A stretch of DNA of 36,242 bases from Nostoc linckia FACHB-104 (GCF_014696615.1 NZ_JACJQJ010000082.1:1-36242), one strand, 5' to 3'. Numbered from the stretch's first letter, positions 23,220-32,968 are shown. Made by a program: numbers and translations. The notes: a model not told the origin generated them from the letters alone.

Positions 23220-24701
23220 ATGGTTAGCTACTTAAACCCCAACTCTCTACCCCCAGTTGAAAGCAGTGAATTTCTCCCACCGATTGGTAATTGGGCGAGA
23301 CTAGGTAGTTTAGTACTCGTCGGTGGTGTGGGGGGAGCGATCGCACTTGCTTCTGTGATTGAATATAAAGTTACCGTTAAAGGTCAAGCCAGCATCCGCC
23401 CTGCTGGAGAATTACGACTTGTACAAGCAGCCACCGAAGGACAAATTACCAACGTTTTTGTCAAAGAAAATCAGGTGGTAAAAAAAGGAGATGTCTTAGC
23501 TACTATCGATGACTCCCGCCTGCAAACGAAAAAAAGTCAACTGCAAAGCAATATCCAACAGACGCAACTGCAACTACTACAAATTGACGCTCAAATTAAG
23601 GCTTTAAATCGCCAAATCACAGCGGAAACCGAGCGCAAAAACCGGGCGGTGACTTCGGCTCAAGCGGAACTTAATCGTGTGCAACGCAATTATCAAGAAA
23701 AGCAAATTACTGTCAAGGCGGAAGTTGCAGAAGTTGAGGCGAACTTAAACAGAGCGCAACAAGAATGGCAGCAAGCACAAATCGAATTGCGTTCATCTCG
23801 TGCTAATCTACAATCAACAGAAGCAGCGTTAAAAGCAGCTCAAACAAAACGCGATCGCTATCAAAAGGTAGTTCAAGCTGGAGCGTTATCTCTCAATCAA
23901 TTAGAGGAAGTGCAGTTAGAAGTTGCTCAACAACAACAAGCAGTTGAGATGCGACAAGCCAGTATTGAAGCCCAACAGCAAATTATTGCCCAACAAAAAC
24001 AAGCAGTAGCCGCAGTGCGAGCCAAACTGCAACGAGTCCAAGCAGCTCTTAACCCCAGTAATGCAGAAATTGCGATCGCTCAACAGACTATCGCCCAAGA
24101 AAGTGCAGGCGGTGAAGCTACTCTCGCCACCCTCAACCGAGAATGGGAAGCACTGTTTCAGCAGCGAATTCAAATAAAAAATCAGCTTCAGCGCGACACC
24201 AGAGAACTGCAACAAGTCGAAAGCGAACTCAGCCAAACTCAGATCACAGTCACCGAAGATGGAATAATCTCTGGGCTAAATTTACGCAACCCAGGCCAAT
24301 CGGTACGTATAGGCGAAGAAATTGCTCAAATTGTCCCTAGCAATGCTCCCTTAGTGATTAAAGCTGCCGTTTCACCTGAAGATGTAAGTCAGTTAGCAAA
24401 AGGGCAAGAGGTACAGATGCAGGTTTCTGCCTGTCCCTATCCTGATTACGGCACTCTTAAAGGTGTAGTTAGTCACATTTCTGAAGATACCATTAAATCT
24501 CAAAAGGTTGAGGCTGTCTCCCCAGTCGCCAATACTTCTTTTTACGAGGTGACAATACTTCCCGATACTTTAACCTTGGGTAGCAGCAACCATCAGTGTA
24601 CTATTATACCAGGAATGCAAGGCAGGGCTGATATTATCTCTCGACGAGAGACAGTCCTGAAATTTATGCTGAGGAGAGCCAGGTTAATTACAAACTTGTG
24701 A
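23220..24701 (+). CDS. HlyD-family periplasmic adaptor protein
   Basis: The 493-residue protein has a short cytoplasmic N-terminus and one membrane helix (about residues 22-45, ARLGSLVLVGGVGGAIALA). It is followed by a biotinyl-lipoyl half-motif (GQITNVFVKENQVVKKGDVLA), a long coiled coil rich in Gln, Glu and Ala (about 100-330), then the returning lipoyl half (TVTEDGIISGLNLRNPGQSV) and a beta-barrel domain. These proteins link an inner-membrane ABC exporter to an outer-membrane channel; the partner here is LanT. The start ATG 23220 lies past a pyrimidine tract; an in-frame ATG at 23139 would add a low-complexity N-terminus. No TolC-like gene is in the window, so the channel must be encoded elsewhere. 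Confidence 0.93.
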   Translation: MVSYLNPNSLPPVESSEFLPPIGNWARLGSLVLVGGVGGAIALASVIEYKVTVKGQASIRPAGELRLVQAATEGQITNVFVKENQVVKKGDVLATIDDSRLQTKKSQLQSNIQQTQLQLLQIDAQIKALNRQITAETERKNRAVTSAQAELNRVQRNYQEKQITVKAEVAEVEANLNRAQQEWQQAQIELRSSRANLQSTEAALKAAQTKRDRYQKVVQAGALSLNQLEEVQLEVAQQQQAVEMRQASIEAQQQIIAQQKQAVAAVRAKLQRVQAALNPSNAEIAIAQQTIAQESAGGEATLATLNREWEALFQQRIQIKNQLQRDTRELQQVESELSQTQITVTEDGIISGLNLRNPGQSVRIGEEIAQIVPSNAPLVIKAAVSPEDVSQLAKGQEVQMQVSACPYPDYGTLKGVVSHISEDTIKSQKVEAVSPVANTSFYEVTILPDTLTLGSSNHQCTIIPGMQGRADIISRRETVLKFMLRRARLITNL

Positions 24702-24834
24702 ACCCAGATTTATCACAAAACTATCAGCAGACTTGACAGTGGAACTTTTCTCGCAAAAGTTAGAGTTAATTAGCAGCAATGGGATTTTGTGAGGTCGGGT
24801 AAAAAACAACGTCATTTTCATATTTATTCGTATC

Positions 24835-25677
24835 ATGAATATTTTTATAAAGTTTAGAATTTGTCAGCCTAATTCCTCTACTTTGCTCATTCATCAAGAT
24901 GCAGGATTAGCTTTTTGGCTATTTTTTTTACACTATTTTGGGGTTGTTATTTTCATCAATTCAATATTGGCAGTTATGCTTTGGGAAGCCAATTTACCTC
25001 GAACGCTTACCTGCTGGCGACAGCAGCAAACTACGACCTGTAATTATCGAGTTCCTGGTATCATAAATGGAAAGACAATTAAAATTACAGATGTAAAAAA
25101 GGCGATATCCTCACAGAGTGTGAACCAAGAAAATATTGTCCTTACTAGTTCACAACCTTGGGTTGTTCTAGAATCAACGTCTAATAATATTGAAAATATT
25201 AAATCCATTAATCAAGGTTTAGGACGATTAAATAGTGGTGATAAAATATGGGAAATGAATCTGTATGCGTCTGCAAATGTGAGTAAATTTATTGTGTTTT
25301 TCCTTCTACTTCCTGGGTTATTGCTGTTTATCTTAGGTCTGATAATAATTTTAAATCAAGGATACAATACGTTAGAAATAGATGCCAATGCTAATACAGT
25401 CAGTATGATCAGGCTGGGAAGATTCCGTTCGCAATTATCCCTCTTCACTCAACTGATTGCAGCCGATACTCAGATTGTAGGGCATCTAGGAATACTTTCT
25501 GAAAAATTTGGAATTTATGGTGGCGATTCTAAAAATCGACGAAGAAATTACCAAAATATCCGCCTGCTATTTGCAAGCCGCCGACCGTTTATATTTCATC
25601 AACAGAAATTTGCTCGAGATGGTAGTCAGGAAGTAGTAACTGCAATTAACTCGTTTATTTCTGAACACAAACCATAG
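24835..25677 (+). CDS. Unrecognised two-helix membrane protein
   Basis: The 280-residue protein has two membrane segments, at about 25-48 (LAFWLFFLHYFGVVIFINSI) and 150-175 (FIVFFLLLPGLLLFILGLII). Between them lies a soluble domain of about 100 residues that is probably periplasmic, and the last 100 residues are probably cytoplasmic (DANANTVSMIRLGRFRSQLS). I recognise no family. It begins 133 nt after the HlyD gene on the same strand, with no ribosome site visible, and its AT content is higher than that of the biosynthetic genes. Position suggests an accessory or immunity role in the lanthipeptide cluster, but nothing in the protein proves it. Confidence 0.72.
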   Translation: MNIFIKFRICQPNSSTLLIHQDAGLAFWLFFLHYFGVVIFINSILAVMLWEANLPRTLTCWRQQQTTTCNYRVPGIINGKTIKITDVKKAISSQSVNQENIVLTSSQPWVVLESTSNNIENIKSINQGLGRLNSGDKIWEMNLYASANVSKFIVFFLLLPGLLLFILGLIIILNQGYNTLEIDANANTVSMIRLGRFRSQLSLFTQLIAADTQIVGHLGILSEKFGIYGGDSKNRRRNYQNIRLLFASRRPFIFHQQKFARDGSQEVVTAINSFISEHKP

Positions 25678-25708
25678 ATGTTTTCATGAATATAATCAAA
25701 ATAATAAT

Positions 25709-26140
25709 ATGGTTAAATTTGGATTAGGATTCACTGCTTATATTTTATTTAGTTTTAGTCTGTTTTTTGCGACATCAAATACTATTAGTGGTGGGATAGT
25801 TTATTTATTTCTGCTTTTACCACTTTATGGAGTTGTTTTATTATTAACATGGCTTTTTATTGCTACTAATCGCACTAAAACAGTAAAAATAAAATACAAA
25901 ATTTGGGGCATAGTCTTAGCACTGCAATTAGCAACTTTACTGACATCGCCGGGAAATTGCTATGGAGTAAAACAAGGTAGTCGATGCTATTCTAATCTGC
26001 AAGTTTTGATAGAAAATATCCCACGTACCGGATATTCTAATTTACCCCATTGGACATTAGTGGAAGATGCATTTTTAGGACTTTTATTAGGATATGCAAT
26101 TGCATTATTATTGGGAATACGTAGCACGAAAAATTCATGA
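25709..26140 (+). CDS. Unrecognised four-helix membrane protein
   Basis: The 143-residue protein is largely hydrophobic, with membrane segments at about 4-24, 29-54, 65-85 and 113-134. A loop between helices 3 and 4 has paired cysteines (PGNCYGVKQGSRCYSN) that could form a disulfide on the outer side. It ends SARG-like (LGIRSTKNS). It follows the two-helix protein gene by 31 nt, probably in the same transcript. Small multi-helix proteins often give immunity to lantibiotics, but no immunity family is recognisable here. A DUF or novel status needs a profile search. Confidence 0.68.
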   Translation: MVKFGLGFTAYILFSFSLFFATSNTISGGIVYLFLLLPLYGVVLLLTWLFIATNRTKTVKIKYKIWGIVLALQLATLLTSPGNCYGVKQGSRCYSNLQVLIENIPRTGYSNLPHWTLVEDAFLGLLLGYAIALLLGIRSTKNS

Positions 26141-26274
26141 TAATGGAGTCTGATTGTTTGACTACAAAGTGCAGATATCAAATTAATTATGTCAGCATTC
26201 TTATCTTCAATATCTGAAATAGAAATTGTCTGACAATGGGAAGATTATATTAAAAATTAATCGGAGATATATCA

Positions 26275-26706
26275 ATGAATGCTACAGGTTGGCTCGAATC
26301 AAATCCAGATCGGTTTAGAGAACTATTTCACGCTATTATAACTAAATTGTCCGAAAAACAAGCTCGACTGGCAATTTGGACAATCGAGAATTTTGACTTA
26401 TCGCAATTTAAATATCAAATTATTGGATCTAACTCTCCATTTAAAGATAGTAACAGTAAATTGGCTGGTGATGGTTTATTAATTAAACTAGATCCTGTTC
26501 AAGTTGAAGCATTAACAGATACCCTGGAGAGTGGATTGGGTTCTAGTATTTTCCACATGGAAATTGAAGCGAATGGCAGCGTTCAATTTTCTGCCTATGA
26601 TGGATTATTGTATGCACTTTTCGGGGATGAGATTTCTCTAGATCTTCTAGAAGATCTCAAAGCTCGTGAGGTAATTTACAATTACGAAATTTACAATCCT
26701 GAATAG
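26275..26706 (+). CDS. Unrecognised small soluble protein
   Basis: The 143-residue soluble protein has no membrane segment or signal. The N-terminal third is helical (DRFRELFHAIITKLSEKQAR), the middle has a strand-rich part with a GDGLLIKLDPVQVEAL segment, and the C-terminus is acidic (ISLDLLEDLKAREV). I recognise no family. CGGAGA lies eight bases before ATG 26275, so it has its own ribosome site. It is 134 nt downstream of the four-helix protein, the last plus-strand gene before the convergent TPR-CHAT gene. Its acidity could suit binding a cationic peptide, but this is speculation. Confidence 0.65.
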   Translation: MNATGWLESNPDRFRELFHAIITKLSEKQARLAIWTIENFDLSQFKYQIIGSNSPFKDSNSKLAGDGLLIKLDPVQVEALTDTLESGLGSSIFHMEIEANGSVQFSAYDGLLYALFGDEISLDLLEDLKAREVIYNYEIYNPE

Positions 26707-26748
26707 TCCAATTTATTACTGCTCAGTTAATCTCAAAAAGCTGAAAAT

Positions 26749-26775
26749 TTGTAGCGATTGCGCGGATCGCTACAA
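26749..26775. terminator. Strong hairpin between convergent genes
   Basis: A perfect 10-bp stem (TTGTAGCGAT/ATCGCTACAA) with a 7-base loop lies 43 nt after the last plus-strand gene and about 200 nt before the end of the TPR-CHAT gene. It lacks a T-tract but the position fits a bidirectional terminator or mRNA-end stabiliser. Confidence 0.5.
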
Positions 26776-26850
26776 TGATTCTTAAGCAAATACCAGGGAA
26801 ATACTGCTCGGTTAAGGATTTTCAACTCGGAATTGGGTTTGGGGAAAAGG

Positions 26851-26946
26851 CTTCCCTGCGGGACGCTGTTCGCGAACGCCGTGAGCGTCAGCCGAACGGT
26901 TAAAGGTTTTTTCTTACCCCTTTTCCCCTTCCCCTTTTACCCTTAA
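26851..26946. repeat. Interspersed palindromic repeat and pyrimidine tract
   Basis: An inverted repeat GACGCT (26862-26867)/AGCGTC (26884-26889) encloses the palindrome GTTCGCGAAC (26868-26877). A run of T and C blocks follows at 26918-26946. Both types are common intergenic repeats in Nostocales. Confidence 0.65.
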
Positions 26947-26973
26947 CCGACAAGTATTGAATACCAAGGTGAT

Positions 26974-29900
26974 TTACAAGCCATTGCCAATGAGAATAAA
27001 CGGAGCCCAGTAAAAAGGGTGACTGAGGTGATGCCTTACTTGTGGTGATAAATTATCGTTGATGCCTCTTTGCTGACCGATGGTTGCATAGTTCCCAGTA
27101 ATTAGGGCGATTTGCGCTTGACGCAGAGCTTCGGCTTTTGTGGTTTTCCCTTGTGTTATTTTAGTATAAAAAGCATTCATTAAAGCTTGGGTACCACCGT
27201 CATCTACCGCCCATAAAGAAGCGATCGCAGCTCTTGCACCGGTTTGTTGCATCTGGTAGCCAAAACCGAGAATTTCCCTACCGTCACCTAACTGCTCTCC
27301 TAATCCAGTTTCACAAGCTGAAAGTACTACTAAATCGACATTCGGTAAGCGCCAATTTTGCATATCTCGTAGTGTAGCGCGATCGCCATTACCAAATAAA
27401 ATAAATGATTCTTCTGGTTGTCCATTGGTAAATGCAGCGTGAGTAGCCAGATGTACGACAGAGTAATCATTCATCTGCAATACAATATCTTGATTGAATT
27501 GCTGATCTAAGAGTTTTTTTGTCTGAGGAACAGTTTGCGCTAGATTTTCTACTTCTACACCTGCAAAGGGTAAGCCGGCGAATTTAAACCGCCGAGTTCC
27601 TACCTCAAAGCTATAGTTTCCTTGGGTAAAGGCGGCTGCTAAGACATTTAACTGATTCTGCGGTTTGGTGTTGAGGTCAGTTAAGCTCACAGCAGTGATA
27701 TTATTAATGCTGAAACGCTCGACTAACCATTGTTGACCATCATACAAGGCGGCTAGGGGAATATAACGCAGCTGTCCGTCTGGAGCGTAAATGATGGTTT
27801 TAGTTTTAGCTTGAGCTAAATCATTTTCTAGGGGTTTGATTAGCCAATCATAAAGCTGTTGAGCCGGAACTTTCACCCCAGGAGTACGTTTTGGTAACGC
27901 CGAACGAAATTCAGCGATCGCACGGTTGAGTTCTGCTTGTTTAACAGCAACGGTGCGGCGCAGTGGCGGTGCATAGGGAGTGACTAAAATCAGTTCTAAG
28001 CGATCGCTCAACACCAAAGGATAGATAATTACAGCATCTTGCTGAAGTTTTTTCAAGTTATCCTGTAAGGCGCTGGCGGAGGACTCTAAATTAAAACTCT
28101 GTCCTTGGGTGGTTTGCTGAAGTTGCCCGATCCATTCTCGCACTTTGGGGCTTTCGAGGAAAGCATTAAATTGTTTGGCAATCTCCTGCTGAGTTTTTCT
28201 CAAGGCGATGATCCGCTGGGTTTGGGCTGGTGTGCGCTTAGTAACTGGAAGGCTTTCGAGTTGAGCGAGTTCTTTACCTAGTGCGATCGCTTTATCAGTT
28301 TCCGTCGTCATCCCTTCGCGAATTTGTTGTTCTTGGGGACGTTCAGCAATACCAGTCGCAGTCTTATCGCTCCCCCGAACATTGCGGAGATAGTCTTCAA
28401 TTTCCTGGACTTTGAGTAAATCTAGCACCCGTTGCGCTTCCAAAACTCGGTTTTGTTGCAGCAAGATATCGGCTAGGTGGCGATAATCTTGAGCAATGGT
28501 TTGGGTGTAAGACTGCTGTTGTTGTTTGGGAAGTTCCCTGATATTTTTGCGAATCGCTTCTCTAACATTCACAGATTGTTTCAGGAAAATAATTGCTAAT
28601 TCTGGTTTATTCTGTTTTTCTAGTAAGTAACCGATAGTAGTTAAAGTATGTCCTTCACCTTCTTTATTACCAATTTCTTGAGCAATCACTAAACTTTGCT
28701 GCAAGAAATTTTGAGCTAATTCATATTGCCCTTGCTCAAAGTAAACCTTGCCGATAGCGTGGAGAGTTATGCCTTCGGAACGCCTGGAACCAAGTTGTTG
28801 GTAAATAGCTAAGGCTGACTGCAAAAAATCTAACGCTAATTGATATTTTTCTTGCTTGAAGTAAACAATCCCAATACTATAAAATGTCGTTCCTTCTAAT
28901 AATTTTTGTTCTTTTTTATCATTAACCTTTTTAATAACTTTTAAGGCTTGGCGATGTAAATCCAATGCTAATTCATACTTTCCTTGCCTAGAGTGAATAT
29001 TCCCTATAGCATTTAACGCTCTAGCTTCCCCCGCAATATCCCCAATCATCCCAACATCGATCTCTAATTCTGCAGGTCTTCTGGCAATTTTTAAGGCTTC
29101 TTGATAGGATTTTAAAGCTAGTTCGTATTGCCCTAGTACTTCATAAATTCGCGCCATATTGAACTCAACTCCTACCCAATCTCCTAAAACTTCGTAGCGA
29201 ATTGGTAAGGCTTGTTGATAGTAATCTAAAGCTAATTTATATTCTCCCAAACTGCTGTAAATTATAGCCATTTGGTTGAGAGTTTTCCATACTGTTTCTT
29301 GATGACTAAGCTTTTTGGCAATCTCTAAGACTTGGCGAAAATTCTCTAAAGCTTCGTTATATTGACCTCGCCGGGAAAGTTGACTACCTTGCTGATAGTA
29401 AATTCTCTCCATCAATTTGAGGCTAGATTGTTCTCCATATTTATCGCCTAGTTCCTGGTAAATTGATAAAGCTTGCTGGTAGTATTTTAATGCTTGTTGT
29501 TCATCTTGTTGAGCATCATAAATTTGCCCTATTTCATAGAAAGTCTTCGCAATACCTGCTTTATCTTCTAGCTGTTGATAAATCGATAAAGCTGTCTCTA
29601 ATGTTTTAATAGCTCTAGCATACTTCTCGTCTCTAGATTGCTCTATACCTTCTTTAAATATTTGATCGGCTTTGAGTTTTTCTCTTGTTTGACCAAAGAA
29701 AATCACCCCTCCTTCCGCTTTAAAAGTAGTAATTTGACCAGAATCAAAACGAATTTTTACACTTTCATAATTAACAAAACCACTGAGGGGAGGTTTACTC
29801 AGGAGAGTTGCTTTGTTATCAGTCAGTTTCTCAATTTCTTGTTGAATCGCCAACCCTTGCTGATAGGACTCTAAAGCTGCTTGATTTTGTCCTAACTTTT

Positions 29901-32724
29901 CATAAACTAATCCCATTTGAGTGAGAATTACTACTTCCCAAGGACGATTTTTTTGTTGACGAACAATTGCCAAAGCTTGTTGGTAAGATTGCAGAGCAAA
30001 TTGATATTGTTGTTTGAGATATTCTCCTTGGGAAGTGTAACTATTTCCCGCCGCAAACAGAACGACTGCTTCACCCTCCAACCTATTTATCTGCACAATG
30101 GGTTTTTTGGTTTCATCTTTGCCAACTTCGGTAATCAAAATTGCCTTCTTACCAGTGATTTCTTCCTCACTACGGTTGCTAATTTCTTGTTTAAATGCAA
30201 CTGCTTGCTGTCGATGTTCCTGCGCCGCTTGAGGTTGTCCTAGCTTTTCGTAAATTGTGCCAATACTGTTGAGGAGTGCTTCTGGATTTGGCCTGGCATA
30301 AGCTATTCTAAACCGACGAAAATATTCTTCTTGCCCATATCGACGAATCAGATATTCTTCAGAAAAATAGTAGCCTTGATTTTTAGGGTCACGAGCGATC
30401 GCCAATGCTTGTTGATAAGCTTGTAGGGCAGCTGGATACTGTCCTAAATTTTCGTAAGCCTTGCCAATCTGCGTCAGAAGAATAGGTATTTGGCTAGCAA
30501 TGCGGTTACCACTATTTTCTTTATTTGCAATTGCCAGAGATTCTTGGTAAGACTGTAAAGCAGCTTGGTGTTGTCCTAGTGCTGCGTAAACTTCCCCTAT
30601 GCTTCTTTTAATTCTCTGTTCCTGCTGATAGTAAGTTCCCTCTATTGTTAATCTCCGCCAGCGAGATTCTTTACTTTCCTGGCTTTCCATCTCTGCGCGG
30701 ATAATTTTTAAGGCTTCACTGTAGAAATTTAATGCAGCTTGGTATTGTCCTTGCGTTTTGTAAATATCCCCCATATTTGCGAGGGTGTCTTCTTCTTCAT
30801 TTTCTGTAAACCCTGCCCATCCAGCCAACCCTGCAATTACCTCTACTGTTTTTTGTCCAAAAGTAGTAAATTTACTAGAGATCACACCTGTTACCTTATT
30901 CTCCTGTATCGTTATCCCTGAGCTATTATTCACAACAGTAGTAATAGGAGTAGTAATCGGCTCTCCTTCTGCTATCTTAATTACACCTTTGGTAATCCCC
31001 TCATTCAATTGCATTCCTTCTTGGCTGGAAAAATTAACATCAGTACCATAAGCTACTCGAATAGTATGGGGTATTGGCTGTTTTGCTGCACGTTCATCTA
31101 CTTCTCGTCTAATTGCCAAGCTTTGCTTGTAACTATCTAAAGCTGCGGGAAATTGTGCCAAAGTTTCATAAATTGTCCCCATTTGATTGAGAATTACCCA
31201 TTCCCAAGGGCGATTCTGTTGTTGGCGCACAATTGCCAAGGCTTGCTGATAAGATTCTAAGGCGGCTTGGTATCGTCGGTTATTTGCATGAGCTGCGCCA
31301 TTTCTGTAATGGATGAGTGCTTCTCCATCCAACAGAGTGATTAAAGTCGGTCTTTTTTTTGGCGTGCTGTAAGTAATAAGCGTGCCTACTTTGACAATCT
31401 CTGTAGGAAAATTCACACCCATACCGATTTCTTGCCTAATTGCTAAAGCTTGCTCTTGATATTCCTGAGCGGTTTGAGGGTAGCCCAGGTTACTGTAGAT
31501 ATAGCCAATACTATCGAGGATTTTTTCTTCGAGAAAGCGATCGCCTATCTGTCGCGCTATTGGTAAAGCTTGTTTATAATACTCCAGAGCAGTTTCCGGC
31601 CGTTTACGCCCTTTATTGTTGTAAACAAACCCCATTCTATAGAGGATTTTAGCTTGCAAAGGGCGATCGCCAATCTCACGGGTAATAGCTAAAGCTTGCT
31701 CATACAAATCCAGTGAAATCGGTCTAAATTCCCTTTGCGGATCGAATCCCCAGATGTAGTCTTTGCCCAGATTTAAGATAACAGCTGCTTCCCCAGAGCG
31801 ATCGCCTACTTCACGCATCTTTGCTAAGGCTTGCTCGTAAAATTTTAAGGCTTCTTCCTGCTTATTTAAAGCTCCGTAACTCATGCCAATACCGTTAAGA
31901 CTCCAGCCAACGCCCGCACGGTTGCCCACAGAGCCCATAATAGCTAATGCTTGTTGGTAATACTTCAGAACATCTTTATACGATTTGATTTCTTCCGGCT
32001 TCTTAATAGCCTGGTAGTACAGCTTTAATTGGATATAACTCAAGTAAGTATTTCCCAATCCAATCAAGGTTAGAGCTTCCCCTGCTCTATCTTTCACCTC
32101 GCGCCGCATTAATAAAGCTTGCTCATAGAATTTCAGGGCATTTTCATACTTTCCTTGGGTTTCGTAAACTGCGGCGATATCATGCAAAGATGCGGCTTCC
32201 TCAGCACGGTTGCCCAATTCTCGTACAATTGCCAAGGCTTGTTCGTGATACTTCAGCGCAGTTTCAGTCTCACCCTGATGGCGATAAACATCCCCAAGAT
32301 GGTTGAGCGCTAATGCTTCCCCTAAGCGATGTTTTTGGTTGCGGAAAATGGTTAAAGCTGACTGCAAACTTTCTTGGGCTTTTTGATATTGACTCAGCCT
32401 GGTGTAAACTTCTCCTAGCTTGTTGAGGGTTTCGGCTACACGAGTATTATCTCCAATTGCCCGATAAATATTTAATGCTTGTTGAAAAGACTGTAATGCA
32501 TCTGGGAATTGGCTAGTCTCAAGCTGTTTATTCCCTTGATTGAAAAATTTCTCTGCTTTAGCTTTGGTGGGATTTGGGGTTTGAGCTAATACTTGGCGAT
32601 TTACTGCTAATTGCTCTTTTAAAACTTGTTCTTGAGCAACACAAAAGCTTACCAATCCATTACCAATTGCAAAGGTGGTTAATAAAGTAGCAAGCGTAAT
32701 TAGCTGAACTCTTTGGAATGGCAT
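26974..32724 (-). CDS. Giant exported TPR-CHAT protein
   Basis: The protein has 1916 residues. A hydrophobic N-terminus (LITLATLLTTFAIGNGLVSF) ending near CVAQEQ looks like a signal peptide. Well over twenty TPR units follow (typical core YEQALAIxREVGDRAGEA), broken by several beta-rich segments. Residues from about 1560 form a CHAT domain with catalytic His1762 (VHLATHAAF) and Cys1804 (LSACETGLG). TPRs bind partner proteins and CHAT domains act as caspase-like proteases, so this is probably a scaffolded periplasmic or surface protease; the target is unknown. It is longer than usual for TPR-CHAT proteins (about 900-1300 residues). The 227-base gap upstream (32725-32951) should hold its promoter; the ATG at 32724 has no clear ribosome site. 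Confidence 0.95.
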   Translation of the reverse strand: MPFQRVQLITLATLLTTFAIGNGLVSFCVAQEQVLKEQLAVNRQVLAQTPNPTKAKAEKFFNQGNKQLETSQFPDALQSFQQALNIYRAIGDNTRVAETLNKLGEVYTRLSQYQKAQESLQSALTIFRNQKHRLGEALALNHLGDVYRHQGETETALKYHEQALAIVRELGNRAEEAASLHDIAAVYETQGKYENALKFYEQALLMRREVKDRAGEALTLIGLGNTYLSYIQLKLYYQAIKKPEEIKSYKDVLKYYQQALAIMGSVGNRAGVGWSLNGIGMSYGALNKQEEALKFYEQALAKMREVGDRSGEAAVILNLGKDYIWGFDPQREFRPISLDLYEQALAITREIGDRPLQAKILYRMGFVYNNKGRKRPETALEYYKQALPIARQIGDRFLEEKILDSIGYIYSNLGYPQTAQEYQEQALAIRQEIGMGVNFPTEIVKVGTLITYSTPKKRPTLITLLDGEALIHYRNGAAHANNRRYQAALESYQQALAIVRQQQNRPWEWVILNQMGTIYETLAQFPAALDSYKQSLAIRREVDERAAKQPIPHTIRVAYGTDVNFSSQEGMQLNEGITKGVIKIAEGEPITTPITTVVNNSSGITIQENKVTGVISSKFTTFGQKTVEVIAGLAGWAGFTENEEEDTLANMGDIYKTQGQYQAALNFYSEALKIIRAEMESQESKESRWRRLTIEGTYYQQEQRIKRSIGEVYAALGQHQAALQSYQESLAIANKENSGNRIASQIPILLTQIGKAYENLGQYPAALQAYQQALAIARDPKNQGYYFSEEYLIRRYGQEEYFRRFRIAYARPNPEALLNSIGTIYEKLGQPQAAQEHRQQAVAFKQEISNRSEEEITGKKAILITEVGKDETKKPIVQINRLEGEAVVLFAAGNSYTSQGEYLKQQYQFALQSYQQALAIVRQQKNRPWEVVILTQMGLVYEKLGQNQAALESYQQGLAIQQEIEKLTDNKATLLSKPPLSGFVNYESVKIRFDSGQITTFKAEGGVIFFGQTREKLKADQIFKEGIEQSRDEKYARAIKTLETALSIYQQLEDKAGIAKTFYEIGQIYDAQQDEQQALKYYQQALSIYQELGDKYGEQSSLKLMERIYYQQGSQLSRRGQYNEALENFRQVLEIAKKLSHQETVWKTLNQMAIIYSSLGEYKLALDYYQQALPIRYEVLGDWVGVEFNMARIYEVLGQYELALKSYQEALKIARRPAELEIDVGMIGDIAGEARALNAIGNIHSRQGKYELALDLHRQALKVIKKVNDKKEQKLLEGTTFYSIGIVYFKQEKYQLALDFLQSALAIYQQLGSRRSEGITLHAIGKVYFEQGQYELAQNFLQQSLVIAQEIGNKEGEGHTLTTIGYLLEKQNKPELAIIFLKQSVNVREAIRKNIRELPKQQQQSYTQTIAQDYRHLADILLQQNRVLEAQRVLDLLKVQEIEDYLRNVRGSDKTATGIAERPQEQQIREGMTTETDKAIALGKELAQLESLPVTKRTPAQTQRIIALRKTQQEIAKQFNAFLESPKVREWIGQLQQTTQGQSFNLESSASALQDNLKKLQQDAVIIYPLVLSDRLELILVTPYAPPLRRTVAVKQAELNRAIAEFRSALPKRTPGVKVPAQQLYDWLIKPLENDLAQAKTKTIIYAPDGQLRYIPLAALYDGQQWLVERFSINNITAVSLTDLNTKPQNQLNVLAAAFTQGNYSFEVGTRRFKFAGLPFAGVEVENLAQTVPQTKKLLDQQFNQDIVLQMNDYSVVHLATHAAFTNGQPEESFILFGNGDRATLRDMQNWRLPNVDLVVLSACETGLGEQLGDGREILGFGYQMQQTGARAAIASLWAVDDGGTQALMNAFYTKITQGKTTKAEALRQAQIALITGNYATIGQQRGINDNLSPQVRHHLSHPFYWAPFILIGNGL

Positions 32725-32968
32725 CTAAAAACTACCCATTTTTTTGCAGCAGAAATTTATTTTTCTGTTAACATTAGCTAGAAATGCCCCTGTTTTAATG
32801 TTCTAAAACTTCCTTGAGTTTTGAATCAATGTTAGGTTAACATTGCCTTTCAAATTACACTGAGAAAAGTTCAATCTAGATACATAATTTTACATAAGTA
32901 ATTATAGCGATCGCCAAATAATAAAACTTCAGGACTGACGCAACTGGCACAGTGATCCTCTGGCATAA

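Noticed and set aside
26749-26775. tRNA-like or small RNA gene
   Set aside because: A single hairpin without a T-loop, CCA-stem or promoter; a terminator or stabiliser is simpler.
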